A DNA stretch of 64,000 nucleotides, taken from the NCBI GenBank assembly GCA_015057425.1, contig SVEL01000002.1, positions 174,898 through 238,897 on the forward strand, written 5' to 3'. The translations under genes and the position numbers were made by a program. Every line of letters begins with the position of its first letter. Within the stretch, counting starts at the first letter, position 1. The DNA comes from Lachnospiraceae bacterium (GTDB lineage Bacteria; Bacillota; Clostridia; Lachnospirales; Lachnospiraceae). Under the pieces are notes generated by a model that was given only the letters and a program-made list of their open reading frames with translations, was not told the origin of the DNA and did no database searches. Shown here one piece after another: positions 56,849 through 64,000 of this stretch.

Positions 56849-57418
56849 TTAAGAAATTTCAATTTTATTTAAACCGTCATAATCAACAGCCATAAGGCAT
56901 TTTTTTCCACGCGTATACTTAAACTCAACTCTCTTTTCCTGTCTGTTAACATTAAAATCGTCTACGTCAAAGTCTACCGGAACATTTACCCCTTCAGTTC
57001 TTCTTATAAGAAATGTCTGACCCTTCAAATAGTCTTTTTCAACATAGAAGAAGCTGCCTTCCACAAATTTAACTTTTGATAAATTTCCTTCCATAAAATA
57101 ATCTGTTATAAGATCATCCGGAATTTCAGGATATTTATTGAGTAATTCTGTAAAATTTTCAAGTAAATCGCCTTGTTTTAAAAGAAGCCCTGCATATCTT
57201 GAATCCATAAGCAGTATCTTTATCCACTGGTTTGCTTCTGTATCTTCACCTGTCATATCAACACTTCTTACGTATTCTGCAAGCTTATTATAAATAACTT
57301 CATCAACTGCGTCAATTTCGTACAAATTTGTTACAGCTTCAAAAACAAGAAAAATCCCTTCCCATTCTCCTGACTCCAGGAGATTATATCCTTGCTTAAA
57401 TTTATCACCTATTTTCAT
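56849..57418 (-). CDS. conserved hypothetical protein
   Basis: 189 residues, not recognised. The first ~110 residues look helical ([35 protein letters not shown]); the last ~75 are beta-rich ([38 protein letters not shown]). No signal peptide or TM. It lies between the ACT protein (18 nt) and glnS (14 nt) on one strand, so it is likely expressed with them. Confidence 0.6.
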   Translation of the reverse strand: MKIGDKFKQGYNLLESGEWEGIFLVFEAVTNLYEIDAVDEVIYNKLAEYVRSVDMTGEDTEANQWIKILLMDSRYAGLLLKQGDLLENFTELLNKYPEIPDDLITDYFMEGNLSKVKFVEGSFFYVEKDYLKGQTFLIRRTEGVNVPVDFDVDDFNVNRQEKRVEFKYTRGKKCLMAVDYDGLNKIEIS

Positions 57419-57436
57419 TTCTTCACCACTAAGCTT

Positions 57437-57868
57437 TTACATAATTTCTTTAATGTCATCATCTGTAAAGAATCCGACATTTTCTTTTATAAGAACTTCT
57501 ACTGCCTTCTCAAGGTCTGATGTCTTAAATACGATTGATGCATCATCCTTACCCGTTGAAAGGGCATACATATATTCAATGTTTATAGATGAATTACATA
57601 TCTTAGCAAGAAGTTCCTGAAGTCTTCCTGTTCTGTGCTCAAGTTTAATAACAAGAACGTCTGTAAGCATTGCTGAGAAGCCTTCTTCCTTAAGAGCATC
57701 CCTGCCTTTCTTAGGATCAGAAACAATAAGACGTAATAATCCGTAATCACTTGTGTCAGCAAGACTTAAAGATACGATGTTTACATCATTTTTCTTAAGA
57801 ACTGCCAATACGTCGTCCAAACGACCTTCCCTGTTTTCAATAAATACTGATAACTGTTTAATAAACAT
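57437..57868 (-). CDS. tandem ACT-domain protein
   Basis: 143 residues with two ACT folds. The first starts IKQLSVFIENREGRLDDVLAVLKKNDVNIVSLS, the second VLVIKLEHRTGRLQELLAKICNSSINIEYMYA. ACT pairs bind amino acids allosterically. Genes like this usually accompany iorAB-paaK and probably sense an aromatic amino acid. Ribosome site GGAGG. Confidence 0.9.
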   Translation of the reverse strand: MFIKQLSVFIENREGRLDDVLAVLKKNDVNIVSLSLADTSDYGLLRLIVSDPKKGRDALKEEGFSAMLTDVLVIKLEHRTGRLQELLAKICNSSINIEYMYALSTGKDDASIVFKTSDLEKAVEVLIKENVGFFTDDDIKEIM

Positions 57869-57902
57869 AAAAACCTCCTGTCTGAAGCAATCTGCTCCCC
57901 GT

Positions 57903-59201
57903 TTATACTAACTTTCTCTTGTCTATAACGTGAACTGCCTTGCCCATACTTCTTTCAAGTGACTTAGGCTCAACAAGTTTAATCTTAGCTGAAAGACCAA
58001 TTGCTGTCTGAATAACATGTCCAATCTTCTTCGTAAGACTTTCAAGTTCCCTAATTTCGTCTGAGAAGAATCTCTCTTCTACTTCTACCTGAATCTCAAG
58101 AGTATCAAGATTATTTACTCTGTCTACAATCATCATGTAATGTGGTGTTGTTCCGCTCATTTCAAGCAATGCAGCTTCTACCTGTGATGGGAATACGTTA
58201 ACACCGCGGATAATAAGCATATCGTCTGAACGACCTTTAAATCTGCTGATTCTTGCAAGCGTTCTGCCACATTCACACTTATCATATGAAATACTTGTAA
58301 GGTCCTTTGTACGATATCTGATAAGCGGAATACCTTCTTTAGTAATTGTAGTAAATACAAGTTCCCCTGTCTCACCTTCAGCAACCGGCTTAAGTGTTTC
58401 AGGATCAATAATTTCAGGTAAGAAATGGTCTTCATATACATGAAGTCCCTTATGATATTCACAGTCACACGCAACACCAGGTCCCATAATTTCCGAAAGA
58501 CCATAAATATCAAATGCTTTGATGTGAAGTTTTTCTTCTATGGACTTACGCATATTTTCTGTCCATGGTTCTGCACCACAGATAGCATATTTTAATTTAA
58601 TCTCATCAATAGAGCCTTCTTCTTCAAGTACTTCTGCTATATGAAGAAGATATGAAGGTGTACATGCAATTGCAGTTGCTCCAAAGTCTTTCATCATAGT
58701 TGTAAGCTTCTTTGTATTACCTGTTGACATAGGTACTACCGTAGCGCCAAGCTTCTGAGCACCATCATGGGCACCAAGACCACCTGTAAACAATCCGTAG
58801 CCGTATGCAACCTGAATGATATCATTTCTTGTTACACCTGCCATAGTCATAGCTCTGGCAACACACTCACTCCATACTTCAAGGTCTTTTCTTGTATAAC
58901 CAACAACCGTAGCCTTACCTGTAGTACCACTTGATGCATGAATTCTTACGATTTCTGACTGTGGTGCTGCAAAAAGTCCAAACGGATATGTATCTCTTAA
59001 GTCATTTTTAGTTGTGTAAGGAAGTTTATCAATATCTTCGATTCCTTTGATGTCGCCCGGTTCAAGCCCTGCCTGCTGCATTTTCTTTCTGTAGTACTCT
59101 ACATTATGATAAACCCTGTCAACAGTTTTAACAAGTCTTGCACTTTGAAGATGTGCAAGCTCGTCTCTGCTCATACATTCTCTTGCTTCATTCCAAATCA
59201 T
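57903..59201 (-). CDS. paaK: phenylacetate-CoA ligase
   Basis: 432 residues from ATG 59201, matching the common PaaK start [15 protein letters not shown]; an alternative ATG at 59258 would overlap iorB by 11 nt. The AMP-binding loop [53 protein letters not shown] and [24 protein letters not shown] are clear. It forms phenylacetyl-CoA, or in this operon may run toward acid plus ATP after IorAB. Confidence 0.93.
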   Translation of the reverse strand: MIWNEARECMSRDELAHLQSARLVKTVDRVYHNVEYYRKKMQQAGLEPGDIKGIEDIDKLPYTTKNDLRDTYPFGLFAAPQSEIVRIHASSGTTGKATVVGYTRKDLEVWSECVARAMTMAGVTRNDIIQVAYGYGLFTGGLGAHDGAQKLGATVVPMSTGNTKKLTTMMKDFGATAIACTPSYLLHIAEVLEEEGSIDEIKLKYAICGAEPWTENMRKSIEEKLHIKAFDIYGLSEIMGPGVACDCEYHKGLHVYEDHFLPEIIDPETLKPVAEGETGELVFTTITKEGIPLIRYRTKDLTSISYDKCECGRTLARISRFKGRSDDMLIIRGVNVFPSQVEAALLEMSGTTPHYMMIVDRVNNLDTLEIQVEVEERFFSDEIRELESLTKKIGHVIQTAIGLSAKIKLVEPKSLERSMGKAVHVIDKRKLV

Positions 59202-59247
59202 ACCTTTTAATTCTCCTTTATTCTCCGGCATTACCCTTTTTATATAT

Positions 59248-59817
59248 TTAGCCTTCATATCCTAACAAGAAAGCTTTTTTATTAATTTCAATGGTCTTTG
59301 GCGGAACAGTGTTTTCGATAACTTCAAGCCACTCTTCCTTCTTAAAATCCATATGCTTTGCTGCCATACCGAGAACTATAATATTGAAAACCTTTGAATT
59401 TCCAAGTTTCTTAGCTTCTTCCATAGCATTAATCTTATATACATTATGGTCTTTTTCAAGATTTTCTATAATATTTTCAGGATACTTTGCTGCACCTATA
59501 ACTACTGTCATCGGATCAATTCTATAATCATTTACAACTATTGCTCCGTCCTTTTTAAGGAAGTGTGCATATCTTAATGCTTCAAGTCTTTCAAATGCAA
59601 TAAGCACATCAGCCTGGCCTTCTTCTACTATAGGTTCTGCAACGCTTTCACCATATCTTACAAACGTAACTACACTTCCGCCTCGCTGTGCCATACCATG
59701 AACTTCAGAAAGTTTAACATCATATCCTGCCTTAAGTGTGATACCACCTAAAATACGGCTTGTAAGAAGAGTTCCCTGACCGCCGACACCAACTATCATA
59801 ATATTCTTTGTTGCCAT
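59248..59817 (-). CDS. iorB: indolepyruvate:ferredoxin oxidoreductase beta subunit
   Basis: 189 residues, the 2-oxoacid:acceptor oxidoreductase gamma-type domain. [17 protein letters not shown] (9-25), [22 protein letters not shown] and an end typical of IorB. Works with IorA to convert aryl pyruvates plus CoA to aryl-acetyl-CoA, CO2 and reduced ferredoxin. 15 nt after iorA. Confidence 0.95.
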   Translation of the reverse strand: MATKNIMIVGVGGQGTLLTSRILGGITLKAGYDVKLSEVHGMAQRGGSVVTFVRYGESVAEPIVEEGQADVLIAFERLEALRYAHFLKKDGAIVVNDYRIDPMTVVIGAAKYPENIIENLEKDHNVYKINAMEEAKKLGNSKVFNIIVLGMAAKHMDFKKEEWLEVIENTVPPKTIEINKKAFLLGYEG

Positions 59818-59832
59818 TTCAATTCTCCCTTC

Positions 59833-61569
59833 CTAAACCTCGTATTTTTCTAATGCTTCAAATTTACATGACTGCATGCAAAGTCCGCATCCGTTACACA
59901 TCGTATCATCAATCTTAACTGTTCCGTCAGGATTCTTAGTAAGTGCAGGACATCCCGGTACAAGACACATACCGCACTTCTTACACTTCTCAGGAACTGC
60001 CTTTACCTTATACTTAAATACATTTCCTTTCAAAAGTACGCAAGGTGATTTGCAGATAATAACAGAAACTGCGTCTCTTTCATTTTCCTGCTTAACAAGT
60101 CTTTCTATTTCCTTAGTATCAAATGCATCTACTTCATATACATACTCTACACCGATTGCCTTGCAAAGCTCTGTAATATTGATGGCATTTGTAGGTTCAC
60201 CCATAAGAGTCTTACCTGTAGCAGCATGATCCTGATGGCCTGTCATACCTGTAGTTGAGTTATCAAGAATCATAACTGTACCTGTAGCTTTGTTGTAAAC
60301 CATATTCATAAGCGAGTTTACACCTGTATGTAAAAATGTTGAATCACCGATAACAGCTACCCAATTCTTGATGAAATCCTTGCCCTTAGCCTTTTCCATA
60401 CCATGAAGAGTGGAAATACTTGAGCCCATACACACTGTAGTATCTACTACGTTAAGAGGTGCTACTGCACCAAGTGTATAACAGCCAATATCTCCTGCTG
60501 CATGTATCTTCATCTTCTTAAGAACTGAAAATGTACTTCTGTGAGGACATCCCGGGCAAAGAATAGGTGGTCTTCCTGCAACACCTGCAGCAGCTGCCTT
60601 TGCAGGTTCTTCACCTAATATCTTTTCTCTTATCATATTGGCACTGTATTCACCCTGCAATGTAAAGATTTCCTTACCGAGAGCCTTAATGCCCCATGAC
60701 TTAACCTGTTCTTCAATAACCGGTTCAAGTTCTTCAAATATGTATAATTTATCTACCTTAGATGCAAATTCTTCGATAAGCTTCTTTGGTAAAGGATGTA
60801 CCATACCAAGCTTAAGTACTGATGCATTTGGGCATGCTTCCTTAACATACTGATATGGAATACCGCTTGTAATAAAACCAATGGAAGTATCGTTGTATTC
60901 TGCTTTATTGATTTCAAATGTGCAGCCATCCTCTGCAAGAGTTTTCATTCTCTTCTCAACTTCTATATGACGAAGCTTTGCATTACCCGGCATCATAACA
61001 TTCTTGCCGAAGTTTCTTTCGTATACTTTATCATCCGGTGTAACTCTGTCACACAATTCTACAACACCCTGTGAATGTGAAAGTCTCGTTGTAGTTCTTA
61101 CTATAACCGGAGTATCATACTTTTCACTAAGGTCAAATGCAAACTTCATAAATTCCTTAGCTTCATAACTGTCAGAAGGTTCAAGTACAGGAACCTGTGC
61201 TGCTCTTGCAACACATCTTGTATCCTGCTCATTCTGTGAGCTGTATAAGCCCGGATCATCAGCTGCAACAAGTACAAGACCTGCATTTACACCCATATAT
61301 GCAACTGTATATAATGGATCGCTCGCTACATTGACACCTACATGTTTCATAGATGCCATGGCTCTGACACCACTAAGTGATGCGCCAATAGCAACTTCCA
61401 TAGCCACCTTTTCATTAGGTGACCATTCGGAATAAATCTCCTTATATACAATAATATTCTCACTTATCTCGGTACTTGGTGTACCAGGATATGCTGCCGA
61501 TACCTTAACACCTGCTTCATAAGCACCTCTGGCAATAGCTTCATTGCCAAGCATAATCTTCTTTGCCAT
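59833..61569 (-). CDS. iorA: indolepyruvate:ferredoxin oxidoreductase alpha subunit
   Basis: 578 residues. N-terminal pyrimidine-binding domain (GNEAIARGAYEAGVKVSAAYPGTPSTEISE), TPP site GDIGCYTLGA and VIGDSTFLHTGVNSLMNMVYN, and two C-terminal [4Fe-4S] motifs, CKKCGMCLVPGC and CNGCGLCMQSC. Fermentation of Trp, Phe and Tyr. First gene of iorA-iorB-paaK-ACT. Confidence 0.96.
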   Translation of the reverse strand: MAKKIMLGNEAIARGAYEAGVKVSAAYPGTPSTEISENIIVYKEIYSEWSPNEKVAMEVAIGASLSGVRAMASMKHVGVNVASDPLYTVAYMGVNAGLVLVAADDPGLYSSQNEQDTRCVARAAQVPVLEPSDSYEAKEFMKFAFDLSEKYDTPVIVRTTTRLSHSQGVVELCDRVTPDDKVYERNFGKNVMMPGNAKLRHIEVEKRMKTLAEDGCTFEINKAEYNDTSIGFITSGIPYQYVKEACPNASVLKLGMVHPLPKKLIEEFASKVDKLYIFEELEPVIEEQVKSWGIKALGKEIFTLQGEYSANMIREKILGEEPAKAAAAGVAGRPPILCPGCPHRSTFSVLKKMKIHAAGDIGCYTLGAVAPLNVVDTTVCMGSSISTLHGMEKAKGKDFIKNWVAVIGDSTFLHTGVNSLMNMVYNKATGTVMILDNSTTGMTGHQDHAATGKTLMGEPTNAINITELCKAIGVEYVYEVDAFDTKEIERLVKQENERDAVSVIICKSPCVLLKGNVFKYKVKAVPEKCKKCGMCLVPGCPALTKNPDGTVKIDDTMCNGCGLCMQSCKFEALEKYEV

Positions 61570-61724
61570 CTTTATCTCCGTTTCTCTTAAATTCTAATAT
61601 TAGGTTTGTAATTTACACAAAAATATGCTTCCCACTAAACGCACCTATATAACTTATATATTTTAGCAGATTTTCCCTTAAATTTCAATGTTTATAAGTC
61701 AAATTTATTAATAAAACCTATGCA

Positions 61725-61758
61725 ACAAAAAAGGAACTTTTTTCAAAGTCCCTTTGTG
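61725..61758 (-). terminator. intrinsic terminator of the membrane protein gene
   Basis: Minus strand AAAGGGACTTT, GAAA, AAAGTTCCTTTTTTG; about 55 nt after the stop at 61810. The rest of 61570-61809 is AT-rich with no feature recognised beyond this hairpin. Confidence 0.75.
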
Positions 61759-61809
61759 GTAACTCTATCTTACCCTTACACCATCATAATATGCCAATAA
61801 TTTTTCATA

Positions 61810-62742
61810 TTACACTTTCTCCACTAACCTTTTGTCCCGAATTGCATATATAATCATAACAACAATGCCTATCATAAAATACAATCCCATGACTATAGAT
61901 ACAACATACGGATGTATACCAAATATTTCCAAAACCGGATCTATAAGCACATACATATTAGAGGATATCATACTGTATGCAATGTATATAAACATAATAT
62001 ATGTCGTCACCATATATGCCCATTTCCCATTATTAATCCAACTCACACAAATAATACACTGATATAAAACAAGTGGCAATATTACTCCTGTTACAATAGG
62101 AATTATACCTAAGATAATGCTCCATACTGCACTTGCAAATACCATGATTGCTATCATAAGTGCCACTACACCTGCACATATCCATCCGCTAAATATAGCT
62201 GCTCTTTCTCTATAGTACTCTATTTCTGAACTTAACTTAGTTGTGTTTTGTTCTATTTCTTCTTTTACACATATTTTATTTATAATACAATATATAAAAC
62301 CTGACACTGCTACTATAGCAGATACAACATTTGCTATTTCAAGTAACCCTAACAAAATCACTCCAATCATAAGCATATATACAGGAAGTTTCTCTACGTC
62401 AAAGTAAACATTTGCACTTCTAAATAACCCATATGTAATATATCCGCCAAAATAAACTATTATTATATGCACTATCTCCATAAAAAAGATGTAACTTAAC
62501 GCACTTCTCTTTTTGAAATTCTTTACAACATGATATATTATAAATGCCAGCGATACACCTAAGCCTACCACCATAAAAATAAGCATCTTTCGAAAATCAA
62601 AATCACCATTTCCATCCTGCGCATAGTCATACGCATCTGCACTATACGGAGCAAACAAAAAGATGTACATCAATGCATATATAATCAGCGTTATTATCAT
62701 ATTCAATTTTAAAAATTTACTGATTCTTGTCAGTGATATCAT
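61810..62742 (-). CDS. hypothetical polytopic membrane protein
   Basis: 310 residues from ATG 62742 with GGGAGG upstream; the frame to 62784 lacks a ribosome site. About eight hydrophobic segments: 17-34, 57-78, 88-110, 120-145, 147-158, then after a polar linker (EEIEQNTTKLSSEIEYYRERA) 184-225, 235-260, 275-297. No recognised family. It starts 17 nt after the stop of the propeller-like protein and ends with its own terminator, so the two form a unit. Confidence 0.7.
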   Translation of the reverse strand: MISLTRISKFLKLNMIITLIIYALMYIFLFAPYSADAYDYAQDGNGDFDFRKMLIFMVVGLGVSLAFIIYHVVKNFKKRSALSYIFFMEIVHIIIVYFGGYITYGLFRSANVYFDVEKLPVYMLMIGVILLGLLEIANVVSAIVAVSGFIYCIINKICVKEEIEQNTTKLSSEIEYYRERAAIFSGWICAGVVALMIAIMVFASAVWSIILGIIPIVTGVILPLVLYQCIICVSWINNGKWAYMVTTYIMFIYIAYSMISSNMYVLIDPVLEIFGIHPYVVSIVMGLYFMIGIVVMIIYAIRDKRLVEKV

Positions 62743-62758
62743 ATTAACAAGCCTCCCT

Positions 62759-63868
62759 TTACTTATAAATAAATGCAGTTTCAAATCCGCATACTCTTCC
62801 TATTACGTCCGTAGTGGTATATCTGTATAATTTTGCACAAGATTCAAATATAAGATATGTTTTGTCTCCTACTGTAACCACCTCTTCTAGATATCTTGGT
62901 AAATTTATTGTTTTTGTATTTGTTAATGTACCGTAGCCTACCCCTCCTGTTCCTGTTGCAACATACACATAAATCCTAGATTTGTCGTCTGTCCCTATCG
63001 ATGTTGTTATAAGCATATATGTATAATTATTACTATTATAAAACTCTACCCCTTGCGCTTTAGGAGGTATTTCTCTTTTTAAACATACTGAGATATCTGC
63101 TATATGTGCGTTGTTATCTGCATTTTTAGGAGTCGGATAATAAAAAATCAATTTACCATTTTCATTTTCCTTATACTCTCCTACACACAAATATTTATTA
63201 TCTAAATCAGACATAAAACTTGCGTTTCCAACCGATACATCGATTCGATAGTAAGTATATTTAGACAAATCAATGCACTTTACATTGGTGTTTTGTTTTG
63301 CATAAGATATTAATTCTTTTATTTCAGAATATTTATAACAGTGCAATTCTTCTGTTGCTCCAACCCACAAATAATTATTTACACACGCTATTCCACCTGC
63401 ATGTGGTGTTCTTTTTTCATCCTTCATCTTTGCTAAAACAAGTGTAGTTATTAACTTCTTTGATGCTCCATCTATAACATAAATAACTGAATCATGCTCA
63501 CTCACATCATTTTTTATCCAACCACAATATGCGGAAATAAAAAAATAACCATCGTAATATGTTATTCCTTGCGGCACCATATCATCACAAATATTTCCTT
63601 TTACATTCGTTTTTTTCATTCCAGGAACAACAAATGAATTCTTTATTTTATCTTTAGGCGTAAAAGCTATTTCATTGCCATTTTCTCTAATATAACTCCA
63701 ATCATAATTTATAGCCGAAGTATAATTTCCAACTTCTTGCGTTCCTGTTGATTCCCCTGTAGTATATATCCCCTCCATAGAAATCGTTCTCATCATACTA
63801 TTGGTTGTAAAACTAATAGTTTTATTTTTTTCTTCATCAACCTCAATTTTTTCTTCATCAAGCAACAA
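62759..63868 (-). CDS. propeller-like extracytoplasmic protein, 5' end lost to an IS
   Basis: The reading frame is open until a stop at 63884-63886 that lies at the IS boundary. The nominal start at 63868 is TTG without a ribosome site and there is no signal peptide. So the true N-terminus, probably with signal peptide, was probably displaced by the IS. Repeating blade-like strands appear: VPQGITYYDGYFFISAYCG, AGGIACVNNYLWVGA, KAQGVEFYNSNNYTYMLITTS, VTVGDKTYLIFESCAKLYRY. Function unknown; a beta-propeller fold is inferred. If so it is a pseudogene. Partner of the downstream membrane protein. Confidence 0.6.
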   Translation of the reverse strand: MLLDEEKIEVDEEKNKTISFTTNSMMRTISMEGIYTTGESTGTQEVGNYTSAINYDWSYIRENGNEIAFTPKDKIKNSFVVPGMKKTNVKGNICDDMVPQGITYYDGYFFISAYCGWIKNDVSEHDSVIYVIDGASKKLITTLVLAKMKDEKRTPHAGGIACVNNYLWVGATEELHCYKYSEIKELISYAKQNTNVKCIDLSKYTYYRIDVSVGNASFMSDLDNKYLCVGEYKENENGKLIFYYPTPKNADNNAHIADISVCLKREIPPKAQGVEFYNSNNYTYMLITTSIGTDDKSRIYVYVATGTGGVGYGTLTNTKTINLPRYLEEVVTVGDKTYLIFESCAKLYRYTTTDVIGRVCGFETAFIYK

Positions 63869-63886
63869 ATCAATGGATCTATATTA

Positions 63887-64000
63887 TTAAAGTGGACACA
63901 AAAACATTTACTTGTTACAATAAATTAGACACCAAAAAGGAGGTATCAAACATGTCCACAAAACGCACCGGAACTCGATATGATGAAGAGTTCAAAAGAA
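63887..64000 (+). mobile_element. left end of an IS3-family-like insertion sequence (partial)
   Basis: From about 63887 the sequence begins TAAAGTGGACAC and continues with a second partly matching TTAGACACC block before the transposase ribosome site. The element runs off the window. Right end, target duplication and second ORF cannot be seen. Placement of the boundary is inferred from the stop that breaks the neighbouring gene. Confidence 0.65.
63952..64000 (+). CDS. transposase OrfA start (IS3-like), cut by window end
   Basis: ATG 63952 with AAGGAGG 10 nt upstream; the first residues MSTKRTGTRYDEEFKR match the basic opening of IS3-group OrfA proteins ahead of their helix-turn-helix. Only 16 codons are visible. 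Confidence 0.65.
   Translation, partial: MSTKRTGTRYDEEFKR

Overview
The window is chromosomal DNA from a low-GC, Gram-positive, probably spore-forming anaerobe of the Clostridia. Lachnospiraceae is the best fit, inferred from overall gene content. Supporting features are two T-box leaders, a CIRCE-controlled groESL operon, SpoIID- and SleB-type proteins, a NiaR-controlled NAD operon, Lachnospiraceae-type GlnRS and LeuRS, 'QTGD/TTGD' surface anchors, indolepyruvate:ferredoxin oxidoreductase and a bacterial VTC polyphosphate polymerase. I do not assign a genus. Almost everything is on the minus strand; the few plus-strand units are yihY, the AP2-like gene, tRNA-Ser, pyk, one small membrane protein and the IS fragment.

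Layout. 1-4.4 kb: phosphodiesterase (cut by the window edge), MraY-like transferase, and leuS behind a T-box; a ~217-bp palindromic element lies between T-box and leuS. 4.4-7.6 kb: orphan antitoxin-like ORF, a sigma factor with a long C-terminal extension, a palindrome cluster, and a hemolysin-III protein. 7.8-16.1 kb: queA-pilZ-aroA, then T-box-pheS-pheT-dtd-DUF3810. 16.1-25.4 kb: surface CBM-like protein, esterase, Fe-alcohol dehydrogenase, yihY, SpoIID-like protein, a 6S-like RNA, and a MacB-type ABC fusion. 25.5-32 kb: pckA, hexapeptide-repeat protein, topoisomerase III, yfbR, galM. 32-35.7 kb: a four-gene unit of response regulator, histidine kinase, VTC polyphosphate polymerase and DUF4956 membrane protein. 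35.8-41.6 kb: thrC, sleB-like hydrolase, AP2/degenerate-HNH gene, leuDC, tRNA-Ser. 41.7-45.4 kb: nadA-nadB-nadC-niaR. 45.4-53.5 kb: surface protein, pyk, groESL with a small membrane protein, OGG-type glycosylase, Cof-type HAD, small acidic membrane protein. 53.5-61.6 kb: DUF6062, DUF2225, glnS, a hypothetical, then iorA-iorB-paaK-ACT. 61.8-64 kb: a two-gene unit whose first gene appears cut by an IS3-like element running off the end.

Functionally it is mostly core metabolism: aminoacyl-tRNA synthesis and proofreading, shikimate, leucine, threonine and NAD synthesis, glycolysis/anaplerosis, chaperones, base repair, and aromatic amino acid fermentation. The least explained items are the AP2/degenerate-HNH protein with its own strong promoter, the two-component/VTC polyphosphate operon, the palindrome in the leuS leader, and a short dispersed repeat found twice.
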